Made by a program: the position numbers and the translations under genes. Shown piece after piece: positions 21,462-31,119 of a stretch of DNA of 64,000 bases. How positions within the stretch are numbered: position 1 is the first letter of the stretch; each line of letters begins with the position of its first letter. Below the pieces are notes generated by a model. The model was not told the origin of the DNA, did no database searches, and was given only the letters and a program-made list of their open reading frames with translations. Source of the DNA: Flavobacteriaceae bacterium LYZ1037 (GTDB taxonomy: Bacteria; Bacteroidota; Bacteroidia; Flavobacteriales; Flavobacteriaceae); the NCBI GenBank assembly GCA_003144015.1, contig QFWS01000001.1, positions 1-64,000 of the forward strand. Direction: 5' to 3'.

Positions 21462-23678
21462 TCAATCCATCCGAAACTTAGATGTGAGTTTCAACATTTT
21501 TTCACTTTGGCTAAACAGCCAAGATAATTGTTCCCAAACCAAGTGAACTTCTTTATGAGAGCGTACATTATCGGTTTTTGAAATAACATGGTTTGTAAGA
21601 CTGTCAATAGAAAAGTTTAAGGTTGAAGGTTTGTATATTAATTCTGAAGGTATAGGTTTTAGAGTAGGAACTTCAAAATTGATAGATTTTAATTGCGAAC
21701 AAACTGTATCAAGGTTCTCTTGAATTTTTGCTGAAATAAATTTAAACTCTTCCGAAGCTTCGGTGGTTTTATGGTTTTGAATATAAGCACTCAAGGAGGC
21801 TAACGATGATAAAAAACTTTGGTTAATTTCTACAAGTTCATAAATATCATCTATGTGATTTTGTTTCGACTTTGGTTCTTGAGCCATTCGCTGAAACGCA
21901 GCACTTAAATTTGACATTTGTAAAAATGCCTCTTTTCGATTGACATTTAAACTAATGGGAACTTTACCTTTCTGTTGATAGTAACTGCTTATAGATTTAA
22001 AAAATGCAGTATTTGCTTTTAACCCATCTTTTATATTATCGCCAATTTCCATAAACGACCAAGCAGGTATTAGCCAACGCATAGCCATATAAGATAGTGT
22101 TGCTCCAATTACAGTATCAATAACTCTAAATTGTATTACCTTTAAAATATCTGGCTGTAAAATGGCATATATAAAAATAACACTCAATGTAATAAAGGTT
22201 GCCGATGCTTTATAATTTTTCTGAACCATAGAAAAAGCAATAACTAAAGAGAGTACACCTAATGCACCATAGATATATGGATCGTTTATTAATAGCACCA
22301 AGCCACTTGCTAATACAGCACCAATTAATGTGCCTATAATTCGGTCTTTGGATCGTGTTTTTGTAAGTCCGTAACTAGGTCGCATGATTACAATTACCGT
22401 AAGTATTATCCAATACGGATTTTGTAAATCGAAAAACAAACCAATGCCATAACCTAACATTACTGTAATGGCCAGACGTAAGGAATGCCTAAAAATGGTA
22501 GACCTAAAGCTCAGGTTTCTAAGTATTAATTTTGGGTCGTAATCTTGTGAGTGTATAAAACGTTTTAAATTGTCTTTTTTTATAACATCGTCTGAAGTTA
22601 ATTTAGGATTATCCAATAACCATTTTATCTTTTTAAGCTTACCAAATTGCTTTTTCTGATAATCTAAATAATTCTCAAGCATTAAATAGTGTTCGTAGTT
22701 TTCAGATTTTTTTTCGTTTTTGAATTTTAGAATATCATTTTCAAGCGTTTCAAAAATATTTGATAGCACTTTATTGGAGGGGACCTGTTTTGAGGTATTG
22801 AAATTATTAGCTGTTGAACGTAGTTGATGAGATAGTTCTGAGATTAACTTCTGAAAATCGGTTTTAAATTCAGGATGCATTATAAAAAGGGCATCCATTT
22901 TGTCGTAATTCACAGGGTTAGCAATAGCAGTTTCTAGGAATTCAACCAATTGAATAAATATTAATAAGCGTCTACCGTGGTAATTCGATTTCCCTGAGTT
23001 TTTACGATACGAAATTAAAATCTCGCGTAAAGTTTCATGGTGTTCGGTTAGCTCTATTTGTAAGCTCATGAGCCTTGTTTCTAAAGCAACTCTGTTAGGT
23101 TGCTTCCCAATTAGCTGTCGTCTGGTGTCTAAGAAATCTGCTGTAATAAGCATGATTTCCATAAGTGTTTCTTCGGTTTGTGCCTTAGGGTTTATGTAAA
23201 ACCATATTGTAGATATTAATAAATACCATAAACCACCCACGCCTATTAATAAAGCGTATTGATAAACTTCTAAGTTTTCCGAAGTGTGTGCAAAACTCAA
23301 TACCAAAGCTAATAATCCAGAAAAACTAATTAGCGAAGCTCTAAATCCGTAAATGGAAATAAAGGCTATACAGAATGTTAACACACCTAAAAGAGGGAAA
23401 AGAAAAATGTTAGAAATATGAAAATAGCCACCAATAAAACTGATAATAACCACCAAAAAAGATGAAAACAGGATGCCAACTTGCTTGTGTTTTAAACTAC
23501 CGCTTACATCACTGGGAGAACACCAAAACGCTCCAAAACAAATGGCAAGCCCAATTTCAAAACGATTGGTTACAATGCCCAAAACAACAGGTACAGTAAT
23601 GGCAATACCAATTAATACAGCTTTTGAAAAGTTACTGCTTCTAAGAAATTCTAATAATTCCTTGACGTTATTTGTTAT
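21462..23678 (-). CDS. FUSC/YccS family inner-membrane protein, start codon apparently lost
   Basis: About 738 residues if read from ATA at 23678. The part open from the first plausible start, TTG at 23582, is 706 aa. Two membrane blocks (about 20-170 and 380-530) each hold several helices and flank cytoplasmic helical domains, the YccS/FUSC layout also seen in efflux-type aromatic acid transporters. Clear family sequence (KELLEFLRSSNFSKAVLIGIAI) precedes the TTG, and starting there would delete the first helix. No ATG, GTG or TTG exists upstream before the stop at about 23713. The family start is in the place of ATA, so an ATG to ATA change is likely. Confidence 0.75.
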   Translation of the reverse strand: MTNNVKELLEFLRSSNFSKAVLIGIAITVPVVLGIVTNRFEIGLAICFGAFWCSPSDVSGSLKHKQVGILFSSFLVVIISFIGGYFHISNIFLFPLLGVLTFCIAFISIYGFRASLISFSGLLALVLSFAHTSENLEVYQYALLIGVGGLWYLLISTIWFYINPKAQTEETLMEIMLITADFLDTRRQLIGKQPNRVALETRLMSLQIELTEHHETLREILISYRKNSGKSNYHGRRLLIFIQLVEFLETAIANPVNYDKMDALFIMHPEFKTDFQKLISELSHQLRSTANNFNTSKQVPSNKVLSNIFETLENDILKFKNEKKSENYEHYLMLENYLDYQKKQFGKLKKIKWLLDNPKLTSDDVIKKDNLKRFIHSQDYDPKLILRNLSFRSTIFRHSLRLAITVMLGYGIGLFFDLQNPYWIILTVIVIMRPSYGLTKTRSKDRIIGTLIGAVLASGLVLLINDPYIYGALGVLSLVIAFSMVQKNYKASATFITLSVIFIYAILQPDILKVIQFRVIDTVIGATLSYMAMRWLIPAWSFMEIGDNIKDGLKANTAFFKSISSYYQQKGKVPISLNVNRKEAFLQMSNLSAAFQRMAQEPKSKQNHIDDIYELVEINQSFLSSLASLSAYIQNHKTTEASEEFKFISAKIQENLDTVCSQLKSINFEVPTLKPIPSELIYKPSTLNFSIDSLTNHVISKTDNVRSHKEVHLVWEQLSWLFSQSEKMLKLTSKFRMD

Positions 23679-23718
23679 GAAATTTGAAATGGAGATTGCT
23701 GTTTTAGTCGTTTAATAG

Positions 23719-23726
23719 CAAAGATA
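23719..23726 (-). promoter_or_regulatory. Candidate Bacteroidota -7 box upstream of the FUSC gene
   Basis: Minus strand TATCTTTG fits the flavobacterial TAnnTTTG consensus, about 40 bases before the inferred start. No good -33 TTG was found at the right distance. Confidence 0.4.
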
Positions 23727-23838
23727 CAACTTGAATAATAAAACTTGTTTTTTAAAATTAGAACTGTAAATACTTAATAAATTAATTTCAATATGGTTAT
23801 TTGTGAGTCATATTTAAAATTGTATATAAACATTAAAA

Positions 23839-23979
23839 ATGTGTCTTGATGTTGCAATTAACCAAGTCAAAATATTAAAGGGTGTCGAATTGATAGATGC
23901 GATACATGAAATTTGTTATATTATTGTTAAATATCCTGAAACGTCTGTTATTAGTGGGGTCTTAAGCTGTTTATCATAA
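23839..23979 (+). CDS. Possible small protein of unknown function
   Basis: 46 codons, MCLDVAINQVKILKGVELID...SVISGVLSCLS. No family recognised, no clear ribosome-binding region, and it may be chance or a gene remnant. It lies in the 370-base gap between the FUSC gene and the baeRF gene; the rest of that gap shows nothing else. Confidence 0.25.
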   Translation: MCLDVAINQVKILKGVELIDAIHEICYIIVKYPETSVISGVLSCLS

Positions 23980-24088
23980 AAAAAAAGCTTATCTTGTAAG
24001 TGTTGATTAGTCGTAAATTAATTGAATCAAATTGGTCTCAGGGAAAGCGTGAATCAATTTAAAAGTTTAACAATTTAAAAGATAAATA

Positions 24089-25162
24089 ATGAACACAACT
24101 TTAAAAAAAATCAAAAATATAAGTTCTGAAAATTGTATTACTATCATCATGACTTCACACAGAACAAAACCAGATTATCTGAAAGACGAATTAACTCTAA
24201 AAAATTTAATTAAAGAAGCTGAAAACAGGCTTCTGGAAGATTAAACAAAAAGAGATACTATTGCGTTAGTGGATAAATTAAAATCGCTAGCAGAGCAAAT
24301 AGATCATAGTCATAATCTAGAAAGTTTAATTCTATTTGTAAATCATGATATTTCTGAGTATATCAGATTGCCAATAAAAGTAACAGATCGAGTAATTATA
24401 GATAACACCTTTTCAACAAGAGATGTTATTAGAGCCATGCATTCAGAATCCAATTATTATGTATTGGTGTTAAGTCAGGAAAAAGCACGGTTGATAGAAG
24501 CTTTAAACGATAAGGTGGTAAGAGAATTTAATGAGCCTTTTCCTATTATAAATACACAATTCGATAATATAAACACAATGGAGCCGGTTGTTTCATCAAG
24601 ACAAAGGATTTTAATTGCAGAATTTTTTAACCAAGTGGATAAAGAAGTTAATGCTATTAGAAGTCAAAATCCATTACCAGTTTTAATTTCTACAGTTGAA
24701 GAAAATTTTCCAGAGTATTTAAAAATAGCCGATAAGAAAGACAGTATTTTCGATACGTTTTTAAATAAAAATAGAATTCCAGAAAAAGCCCATGCTATTG
24801 TAAGTGAAGCGTGGAAAATGGTTGAAGTTCTTAATAAAAAAAGAAATGCAGAAAGAAAATCTGAACTACTCAAAGCCGTTTCCGATAATAAATTTTTGAG
24901 TGATACTTTTGAGATTTGGAAAGCTTTAAATAAAGGAAGAGTGCAAACGCTTTTTATAGAGAAAGGTTTGTATCAGCCAGCAATTATTGGAACGGACGAC
25001 ATGACTTTTGTGTCAGACTTCCAGAGAAACGATTCAAATGTAATAGATGATATTTATGATGAAATGATTGAGGTAAACATGAGCTTTGGAGGCGATGTGG
25101 TGTTTCTTCCAAAAAATGAATTATCAAAATTTAACGGCTTTGGTGCTATAACTAGGTATTAA
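24089..25162 (+). pseudogene. baeRF-family (archaeo-eukaryotic release-factor-like) protein, broken by one nonsense codon
   Basis: From ATG 24089 the frame reads MNTTLKKIKNISSENCITII, then MTSHRTKPDYLKDELTLKNL, the baeRF3 start pattern (THRT.P, LKNL..EAE). A TAA stands at 24242-24244 (codon 52), after which the same frame runs to 25162 without damage. A GTG at 24269 can open the remaining 297 aa. The C-terminal part (IEKGLYQPAIIG..., ISEYIRLPIK) belongs to the same family, which is linked to ribosome rescue and stress. If GTG is used, a shortened protein lacking the first 60 residues could still be made. Confidence 0.75.
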
Positions 25163-25219
25163 TTCTATCTTTAGTATTAAAGTTAAAATTGTATAAAAAT
25201 AATTAAAAATTAAGCCATA

Positions 25220-26032
25220 ATGAATATTCAAAAAAAAGCTATAGTTATTACTGGTGGATCTGGAGGAATCGGTCAAGCTTGTGCTAGAGCTTTTAAAAAT
25301 CACCCATTAATCTTAACAGATTACTCCCAGGAAAAGGTTGATGACACAGTAGAAGAATTAATAAAAGAAGGTTTTGATGTTAAGGGAATTGCCTGTGATA
25401 TCACAAATAAAAATGATATTGATAAGCTAATAAAATATGTTGCCGATCATGGCTCATTAAAAGCCATGATTCATACTGCAGGCGTTAGTGGAACAGTTAA
25501 AGATTTAAAAAAAGTTTACACCATAGACCTAATAGCAACAGAACTTTTAGTAGATGCATTTTATAAACTAGCAGAAAAAGATTCAGTAGCTATTTTATTA
25601 TCGTCTATGATGGCACATACAGTTCCTGAAAATAAGGATTATGATGAGGCGCTTGCAAATCCTCAAGCACCAGAATCATTTAATATTGTGAGTCGGTTTG
25701 TAAATAACGATTCAGATCTCATGTATAATTTTGCAAAGCGAGGTGTGCAGTTGTTAACGCATAAGCATGCTGACAAATGGGGTCAAAAAGGAGCAAGAAT
25801 TGTATCGGTTTCACCAGGAGTTATTGAAACACCAATGGCATTAAAAGCAGCAGAAGAACACCCAGAACGCATGGAAACGATAAAACAGGCAACTCCTTTA
25901 AAACGCAACGGCCAACCAGAAGATGTTGCAAATGTTATATGTTTTTTAGCTAGTGATGCTGCTAGTTTTATAACAAGTACCGATATTTTAGTGGATGGAG
26001 GCGTTATCCATAATATAAAAAAAATGACTTAA
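25220..26032 (+). CDS. Short-chain dehydrogenase/reductase (SDR) family oxidoreductase
   Basis: 270 aa classical SDR. TGGSGGIGQ (residues 11-19) binds the nicotinamide nucleotide, AGVSG near 92 is the NNAG-equivalent, Ser of LSSMM near 133 and YNFAK near 171-175 (YxxxK) form the catalytic set, and a C-terminal WLVDGG-type end (DILVDGGVI) is present. The substrate is unknown. It is in the stress block, 57 bases after the baeRF pseudogene and 68 bases before the UspA gene, same strand; it may be co-transcribed with both. Confidence 0.88.
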   Translation: MNIQKKAIVITGGSGGIGQACARAFKNHPLILTDYSQEKVDDTVEELIKEGFDVKGIACDITNKNDIDKLIKYVADHGSLKAMIHTAGVSGTVKDLKKVYTIDLIATELLVDAFYKLAEKDSVAILLSSMMAHTVPENKDYDEALANPQAPESFNIVSRFVNNDSDLMYNFAKRGVQLLTHKHADKWGQKGARIVSVSPGVIETPMALKAAEEHPERMETIKQATPLKRNGQPEDVANVICFLASDAASFITSTDILVDGGVIHNIKKMT

Positions 26033-26100
26033 ACAGTTTAAGAATTAGTGAAGTAATTAATATTAAAAAAAAACAATTAGAAAAAATAAAATACAAAATC

Positions 26101-26919
26101 ATGAAAAACATAATTATACCAGTAGATTTTTCTCAACAATCAGAATTTGCACTTCAAACAGGTGCTATATTAGCTAAGAAGCACAATGCAACTCTAAATG
26201 TATTACATATGTTAGAATTGTCAGATTCTTTAATATCACTTTCTAATAATGAAAGCAAGAACGAAATGTTTTTTATGTTATCTCTTGCAAAAAAGAAATT
26301 TGAGTCCTTTTTAGAAAAGGATTATTTAGAAGGAGTTAATGTGGTTCCAGTAATTAAAAAGCATAAAGTTTATAAAGAAGTTGATGCTGTAGCTAAAGAA
26401 TTGAATGCAGATTTAATTATTATGGGATCTCAAGGTATCACACTTCAAGATGGTATTTTTGCAGGTTCCAATGCAGAAAAAATGGTGCGTAATAGTTCGA
26501 CACCTGTTTTAATTGTAAAATCAAACCCTGAAAATTTTAACCTTAATAATGTTGTCTTGGCAACAGACATGAGTTTAGAAAGTGTTAACACATATAAGAA
26601 AGCCTCTAATTTGCTTTCAATTTTAGGAAGTCAAACACATCTTGTGTATGTTAATAGACCTAATAATAATTTTATAAGCTCGAAAGAATTTAATTTAAAA
26701 GTGCAGGAATTTGAAAAAGCAGGAGGTTCTAATAAAGTGAAATTCATTGCTGGATATACTATCGAAGATGGCGTTATACAGTACGCAGACGAAATAAACG
26801 CAGATGCTATAGCTGTGATAACGAATGCAAGAAAAGGCTTAAACCATTTCATTAAGGGAAGTATCTCTGAAAATCTAGCAAACCATTCTAAGCGTCCTGT
26901 AATGAGTTTTAAATTGTAA
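26101..26919 (+). CDS. Universal stress protein, two tandem Usp domains
   Basis: 272 aa in two halves: residues 1-140 (MKNIIIPVDFSQQSEFALQT, GSQGITLQDGIFAGSNAEKM) and 145-272 (VVLATDMSLESVNTYKKASN). The first keeps the G-x2-G-x9-G(S/T)-like end (GSNAEKMVRNSSTPVLIV). The second is more diverged. This is the common Bacteroidota two-domain UspA layout. It sits in the stress block between the SDR and HdeD genes. Confidence 0.9.
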   Translation: MKNIIIPVDFSQQSEFALQTGAILAKKHNATLNVLHMLELSDSLISLSNNESKNEMFFMLSLAKKKFESFLEKDYLEGVNVVPVIKKHKVYKEVDAVAKELNADLIIMGSQGITLQDGIFAGSNAEKMVRNSSTPVLIVKSNPENFNLNNVVLATDMSLESVNTYKKASNLLSILGSQTHLVYVNRPNNNFISSKEFNLKVQEFEKAGGSNKVKFIAGYTIEDGVIQYADEINADAIAVITNARKGLNHFIKGSISENLANHSKRPVMSFKL

Positions 26920-26985
26920 TTTAATAAGCTTCTATTTATTCAAAAAGAATAATAGAGTATAGATCTAACTATTAACAATAAAATC

Positions 26986-27624
26986 ATGGAAACAATATTT
27001 TTAAAATCAATTAAAGAAGCTATAAAACATTGGTATATCCCCTTACTTGTGGGATTATTTTTTGTTGCCGTTAGTGTTATTGTGTTTATGTCGCCAGCTG
27101 GCTCATTATTAACATTGTCTATCCTTTTTGCATTTTCGTTTTTATTTGGAGGATTATCAGAAATTGTGTTTTCCATTATCAATAGACATCAATTAGAAAA
27201 TTGGGGTTGGTCTTTAGCATTTGGTATTTTAACATTTATTGTTGGAACGTCACTTTTAATACACCCAGCCTTATCCATAAGTGTTCTGGCATTTTACATT
27301 GGTTTTATTATTCTATTTCGTTCGGTTGCCGCTATTAGTTTTGCACTAGATGTTAAAAAATATGGCAGTAAAAATTGGGGAGTGTTATTAGGACTTGGAA
27401 TTATAGGGACCATTTTTTCATTTATATTAATATGGAATCCCTTATTTGCAGGAATGAGCGTGGTCATTTTAATAGCATTAAGTTTCTTGTTTGCTGGATT
27501 ATTTAGTATTTATTTGGGTTTGCAATTACGACAAATACATAAATCCTCTAAATCTATTTCAGCAGAATTAAAAGTCCGTTACGATGATATTATGAAAGAG
27601 ATACGTGATGAATGGGATGATTAG
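26986..27624 (+). CDS. HdeD family acid-resistance membrane protein
   Basis: 212 aa with six membrane helices and the HdeD/DUF308 repeats (WYIPLLVGLFFVAVSVIVFM; WSLAFGILTFIVGTSLLIHP). E. coli HdeD contributes to acid resistance at high cell density. The C-terminal 30 residues are charged and cytoplasmic. It is 66 bases downstream of the UspA gene, same strand. Confidence 0.88.
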   Translation: METIFLKSIKEAIKHWYIPLLVGLFFVAVSVIVFMSPAGSLLTLSILFAFSFLFGGLSEIVFSIINRHQLENWGWSLAFGILTFIVGTSLLIHPALSISVLAFYIGFIILFRSVAAISFALDVKKYGSKNWGVLLGLGIIGTIFSFILIWNPLFAGMSVVILIALSFLFAGLFSIYLGLQLRQIHKSSKSISAELKVRYDDIMKEIRDEWDD

Positions 27625-27639
27625 AAAACATCATGATAG

Positions 27640-27738
27640 CATTTCGAATATCAAAAATTAGAGAATATTTTATCAATCGATGATATTGAAAACATAAGTT
27701 ACCATGAAGGTGTTATAGCTTTATTTAATCCAGAATAG
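27640..27738 (+). pseudogene. Possible C-terminal gene remnant
   Basis: A 32-codon frame HFEYQKLENILSIDDIENIS...EGVIALFNPE follows adjacent stop codons (TGA TAG) and has no start. Composition looks coding. The family is not recognised. It lies between HdeD and the catalase leader; nothing else is evident in this 257-base gap except the catalase regulatory region. Confidence 0.3.
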
Positions 27739-27855
27739 TAGGTTCAGCAAATTGTGAATATAGCATTTGTCGTTAATAATAAGTATCTTTAGTTGTAAGG
27801 AAAATCACCTTAGTTTTTTATTTAAAGTTAGGATTCCTTACGTTATACATTCATA

Positions 27856-27870
27856 TATAAATCATTATAA
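27856..27870 (+). promoter_or_regulatory. Candidate PerR/Fur-type operator upstream of catalase
   Basis: tataaatcattataa is a 7-1-7 imperfect palindrome resembling PerR boxes, 12 bases before the catalase ATG. An inverted repeat gtaaggaaaatc...ggattccttac lies just upstream. Peroxide control of catalase is expected, but no operator is proven here. Confidence 0.3.
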
Positions 27871-27881
27871 AACCAACTAAA

Positions 27882-29393
27882 ATGGAAGAAAAAAAACAAA
27901 AACTAACCAGACAGACTGGAGCACCAGTTGGAGATAATCAAAACGTACAAACAGCAGGGCCACGAGGTCCAATGTTAATGCAAGATGCCTGGTTTCTTGA
28001 AAAAATGGCAAATTTTGATAGAGAGGTCATTCCAGAAAGAAGAATGCACGCCAAAGGTTCGGGAGCTTTTGGAACCTTTACAGTTACTCACGACATTACT
28101 AAATACACAAAAGCCAAAATTTTTAGCGAAGTCGGTAAAAAAACTGAAATGTTTAGCCGATTTTCTACTGTTGCTGGAGAAAGAGGTGCTGCTGATGCCG
28201 AAAGAGATATTAGAGGGTTTGCATTGAAGTTTTATACCGAAGAAGGTATTTGGGATTTAGTAGGAAATAATACACCAGTATTTTTCTTCCGCGATCCAAT
28301 GAAGTTTCCAGATTTGAATCGTGCTGTAAAACGCGATCCTAAAACCAATTTAAGAAGCGCTAATAATAATTGGGATTTTTGGACATTACTGCCAGAATCA
28401 TTACACCAAGTTACCATAACCATGAGTGATCGTGGTTTGCCAACTGGTTACAGACACATGCATGGCTTTGGAAGTCATACCTTTAGTTTTATCAATAAAG
28501 ACAATGTTAGACATTGGGTAAAGTTTCATTTTGTAACGCAACAAGGTATCAAAAACTTATCTGATGAGGAAGCAGCTAAAGTAGTAGGAATGGATAGAGA
28601 ATCATCTCAAAAAGACCTTTTCGATGCTATTGAAAGAAAAGAGTTCCCAAAATGGAAACTATTTGTACAGGTAATGACTGAAGCCGAAGCTAAAGCATAC
28701 CGTTTTCATCCTTTCGATTTAACCAAAGTGTGGTCTAAAAAAGATTTCCCGTTGATTCCTGTAGGTGAATTTGAATTAAACAGAAACCCAGAAAACTATT
28801 TTCAGGATGTAGAGCAAGCTGCTTTTAATCCTACAAATATTGTTCCTGGAATTGGCTTTTCACCAGATAAAATGCTTCAAGGACGTTTGTTCTCTTATGG
28901 TGATGCGCAACGTTATAGATTGGGTGTAAATCATTATCAAATTCCTGTAAACAAACCAACCTGTCCTTATCATTCTAATCACAGAGATGGCACCATGCGT
29001 GTCGACGGAAATCATGGAGGCACCTTACATTACGAGCCAAATAGTTATGGTGAATGGCAAGAACAACCAGATGCAAAAGAACCACCTTTAGAATTAGATG
29101 GTAGTGCTTATGCGCATAATTTTAGGGATGATGATGAAGATTACTTCACACAACCAGGCGACTTGTTTCGCATTATTAAAGCCGATGGTAAAGCCGATAT
29201 TTTATTTAAAAATACAGCTGCGCAAGTAGGTGGAGCTGAAAAATTTATTCAGATCCGACATATTAGAAACTGTTATAAAGCAGATCCAGAATACGGACAA
29301 GGTGTTGCAAAAGCACTAGCTTTAACAATGGATGAGGTAAACAATTTCGATATGACGCCTTTTAACAAATGGGCACCGAAACCTAGTAATTGA
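27882..29393 (+). CDS. katA: Catalase, small-subunit clade 3
   Basis: 503 aa, the usual length for heme-containing small-subunit catalases. The distal His is in [12 protein letters not shown] (His56), [16 protein letters not shown] carries the active-site Asn, and [14 protein letters not shown] holds the proximal Tyr. It breaks down hydrogen peroxide in the cytoplasm. It is in the middle of the oxidative-stress block, followed within 65 bases by the SnoaL-like gene. Confidence 0.96.
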   Translation: MEEKKQKLTRQTGAPVGDNQNVQTAGPRGPMLMQDAWFLEKMANFDREVIPERRMHAKGSGAFGTFTVTHDITKYTKAKIFSEVGKKTEMFSRFSTVAGERGAADAERDIRGFALKFYTEEGIWDLVGNNTPVFFFRDPMKFPDLNRAVKRDPKTNLRSANNNWDFWTLLPESLHQVTITMSDRGLPTGYRHMHGFGSHTFSFINKDNVRHWVKFHFVTQQGIKNLSDEEAAKVVGMDRESSQKDLFDAIERKEFPKWKLFVQVMTEAEAKAYRFHPFDLTKVWSKKDFPLIPVGEFELNRNPENYFQDVEQAAFNPTNIVPGIGFSPDKMLQGRLFSYGDAQRYRLGVNHYQIPVNKPTCPYHSNHRDGTMRVDGNHGGTLHYEPNSYGEWQEQPDAKEPPLELDGSAYAHNFRDDDEDYFTQPGDLFRIIKADGKADILFKNTAAQVGGAEKFIQIRHIRNCYKADPEYGQGVAKALALTMDEVNNFDMTPFNKWAPKPSN

Positions 29394-29456
29394 AGGGATA
29401 AGAAATTTAAATAGAATTTGTAATGGATTTTATCACAAAAATTAAATTTTATAAAC

Positions 29457-29840
29457 ATGAAAAATTCAGCAAAAAAAGTAGTAGAAAACATGTTCGCTGC
29501 ATTTAGCAGTGGTGATGCAGATAAATTTGTAGCAACTGTTTCAGACGATACGGTTTGGATTTATCATGGCACTCAAATAATCCCGAAAGGAAGATTTGAA
29601 AAGAAGGAAGGTGTAAGAGCTTTTTATAATAATATTATGGAAAGAACCGAAATCATCAATTTTGAACCGCTACAATATATCGTTGAAGATAATACAGTTG
29701 TGGTATTAGGTCGAGAACATCAAAGAGTAAAACGATCTGGAAGAGAACTAAAACAAGATTGGGTTCAGATATATACGATTGAAAATAATTTAATTGCAAA
29801 AATGGAAGAATTTGCTACTTCGGAAGAAGTACAGCAGTAA
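29457..29840 (+). CDS. SnoaL-like/NTF2-fold small protein
   Basis: 127 aa. Pattern KKVVENMFAAFSSGDADKFV, then DDTVWIYHGT and a central strand-rich region (REHQRVKRSGRELKQDWVQ) identify the nuclear-transport-factor-2/SnoaL fold. Members bind small hydrophobic ligands or act as isomerases; the function here is unknown. It is 64 bases after katA and 11 bases before the SpxH-like gene, so all three likely share an operon. Confidence 0.82.
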   Translation: MKNSAKKVVENMFAAFSSGDADKFVATVSDDTVWIYHGTQIIPKGRFEKKEGVRAFYNNIMERTEIINFEPLQYIVEDNTVVVLGREHQRVKRSGRELKQDWVQIYTIENNLIAKMEEFATSEEVQQ

Positions 29841-29851
29841 ATTTAGAAATC

Positions 29852-30778
29852 ATGAATAACGAAAAAATTAATAACAATCCGCTTTTATGCGATATAGAAA
29901 CTGGTATGTGCGAAACCACAGATGAAACAACAAATACGTCGTCTCATAGTTCAGTACAATCAACAGAGAAATCTGTAAAACTTATTTATTATACGGATCC
30001 TATTTGCTCATCTTGTTGGGGAATTGAACCACAATTACGTAAATTGAAATTAGAATATGGCAATACCGTTGAAATAGAATATAGAATGGGAGGGTTATTG
30101 CCAGATTGGAGTTACAACAGTGGTGGCATTGGTAAACCTTCAGATGTGGCAGATCATTGGGACGAGGTGAGTGTGCATTACGATATGCCTATCGATGGCG
30201 ATTTGTGGTTGGAAGACCCTTTAGATTCATCTTATCCACCTTCCATTGCATTTAAAGCTGCTCAAATGCAAGACGACAAGAAAGCTCAATTGTTTATGCG
30301 AGAAATAAGAGAGATGGTATTCTTGAAAAAGAAGAATATTGCAAAGTGGGAGCATTTAGCAACTGCTGCAAAAACAGTAGAACTTAATGTTGAGCAATTA
30401 AAAATCGATTTTGAAGGCAAAGCAAAAGAATTGTTTCAAGACGATTTAAAATTAGGGAGAGAGCTTGGAGTAAGAGGGTTTCCAACGATTTTTTTTATAG
30501 ACAATGTTGGAAATAAAGAAATAGTATATGGTACCAGACCTTATGCATTTTACGAAATGGCAATCTTAAAATTAAATCCTAATGCTATAAAAAGCGAATA
30601 CAGTAAAAACTGGGAAACACTATTTTCAATATATTCATCGCTTACAGCAAAAGAATATTCTGAGCTTTCAGGAACACCAAGAAAAGAAAGTGAATCTATT
30701 TTAAATGAACTTTCAAAAAAGGACGCTTTAGAAAAACTGACTACAAAAAACGGATCAATTTGGAAAATTAAAAACTAA
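29852..30778 (+). CDS. DsbA-fold thioredoxin-like protein, SpxH/YjbH family
   Basis: 308 aa. The thioredoxin-fold active site is C52-S-S-C55 (DPICSSCWGIEP), with an inserted helical domain and a cis-Pro segment (RGFPTIFFIDN near 205). SpxH-type proteins present Spx to ClpXP in Firmicutes; in Bacteroidota they are annotated by fold, and a disulphide role under oxidative stress is plausible. The N-terminal 40 residues are low-complexity (ETTNTSSHSS). It has a possible extra C-terminal domain (EYSELSGTPRKES). Confidence 0.82.
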   Translation: MNNEKINNNPLLCDIETGMCETTDETTNTSSHSSVQSTEKSVKLIYYTDPICSSCWGIEPQLRKLKLEYGNTVEIEYRMGGLLPDWSYNSGGIGKPSDVADHWDEVSVHYDMPIDGDLWLEDPLDSSYPPSIAFKAAQMQDDKKAQLFMREIREMVFLKKKNIAKWEHLATAAKTVELNVEQLKIDFEGKAKELFQDDLKLGRELGVRGFPTIFFIDNVGNKEIVYGTRPYAFYEMAILKLNPNAIKSEYSKNWETLFSIYSSLTAKEYSELSGTPRKESESILNELSKKDALEKLTTKNGSIWKIKN

Positions 30779-30798
30779 ACAAATAAAACGATTATAAA

Positions 30799-31101
30799 AT
30801 GGGAAAATACACAAGCTTATCAGAAGCTATTAACGATTTAACACTAAAAGGTTATACACAAAACTTTAGTACTAAGGATGATACAATAGAGTGTAAAAAA
30901 CACGATGAAGTTTTATAAATAGATGAATTTGAAGTTGATGGTGTATTTCGTTTTCAAGAAATGTCCGATGTGGATAATGAAAGTATTTTGTATGCAATTT
31001 CTTCAAAAAAAGGCGATATGAAAGGATTGTTGGTGAATTCTTATAGTGCTTACTCAACATCTGTTTCACCAAAATTGGTTAAAAAATTACACAAACATTA
31101 A
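30799..31101 (+). pseudogene. Small conserved protein (phosphoribosylpyrophosphate-synthetase-named family), broken by one TAA
   Basis: MGKYTSLSEAINDLTLKGYT... then TAA at 30916-30918 (codon 40), then IDEFEVDGVFRFQEMSDVDN...KLVKKLHKH. It is the roughly 100-aa Bacteroidota family often misnamed phosphoribosylpyrophosphate synthetase. The frame is otherwise whole, and CAA to TAA would be enough to cause the break. It lies in the stress block between the SpxH and pirin genes. Confidence 0.7.
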
Positions 31102-31119
31102 ATTAACTGCATTTAAATT

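Noticed and set aside
5342-31101. Stop-codon reassignment (TAA/TAG read as an amino acid)
   Set aside because: Intact genes on both strands end normally with TAA or TAG and core proteins have no internal stops.
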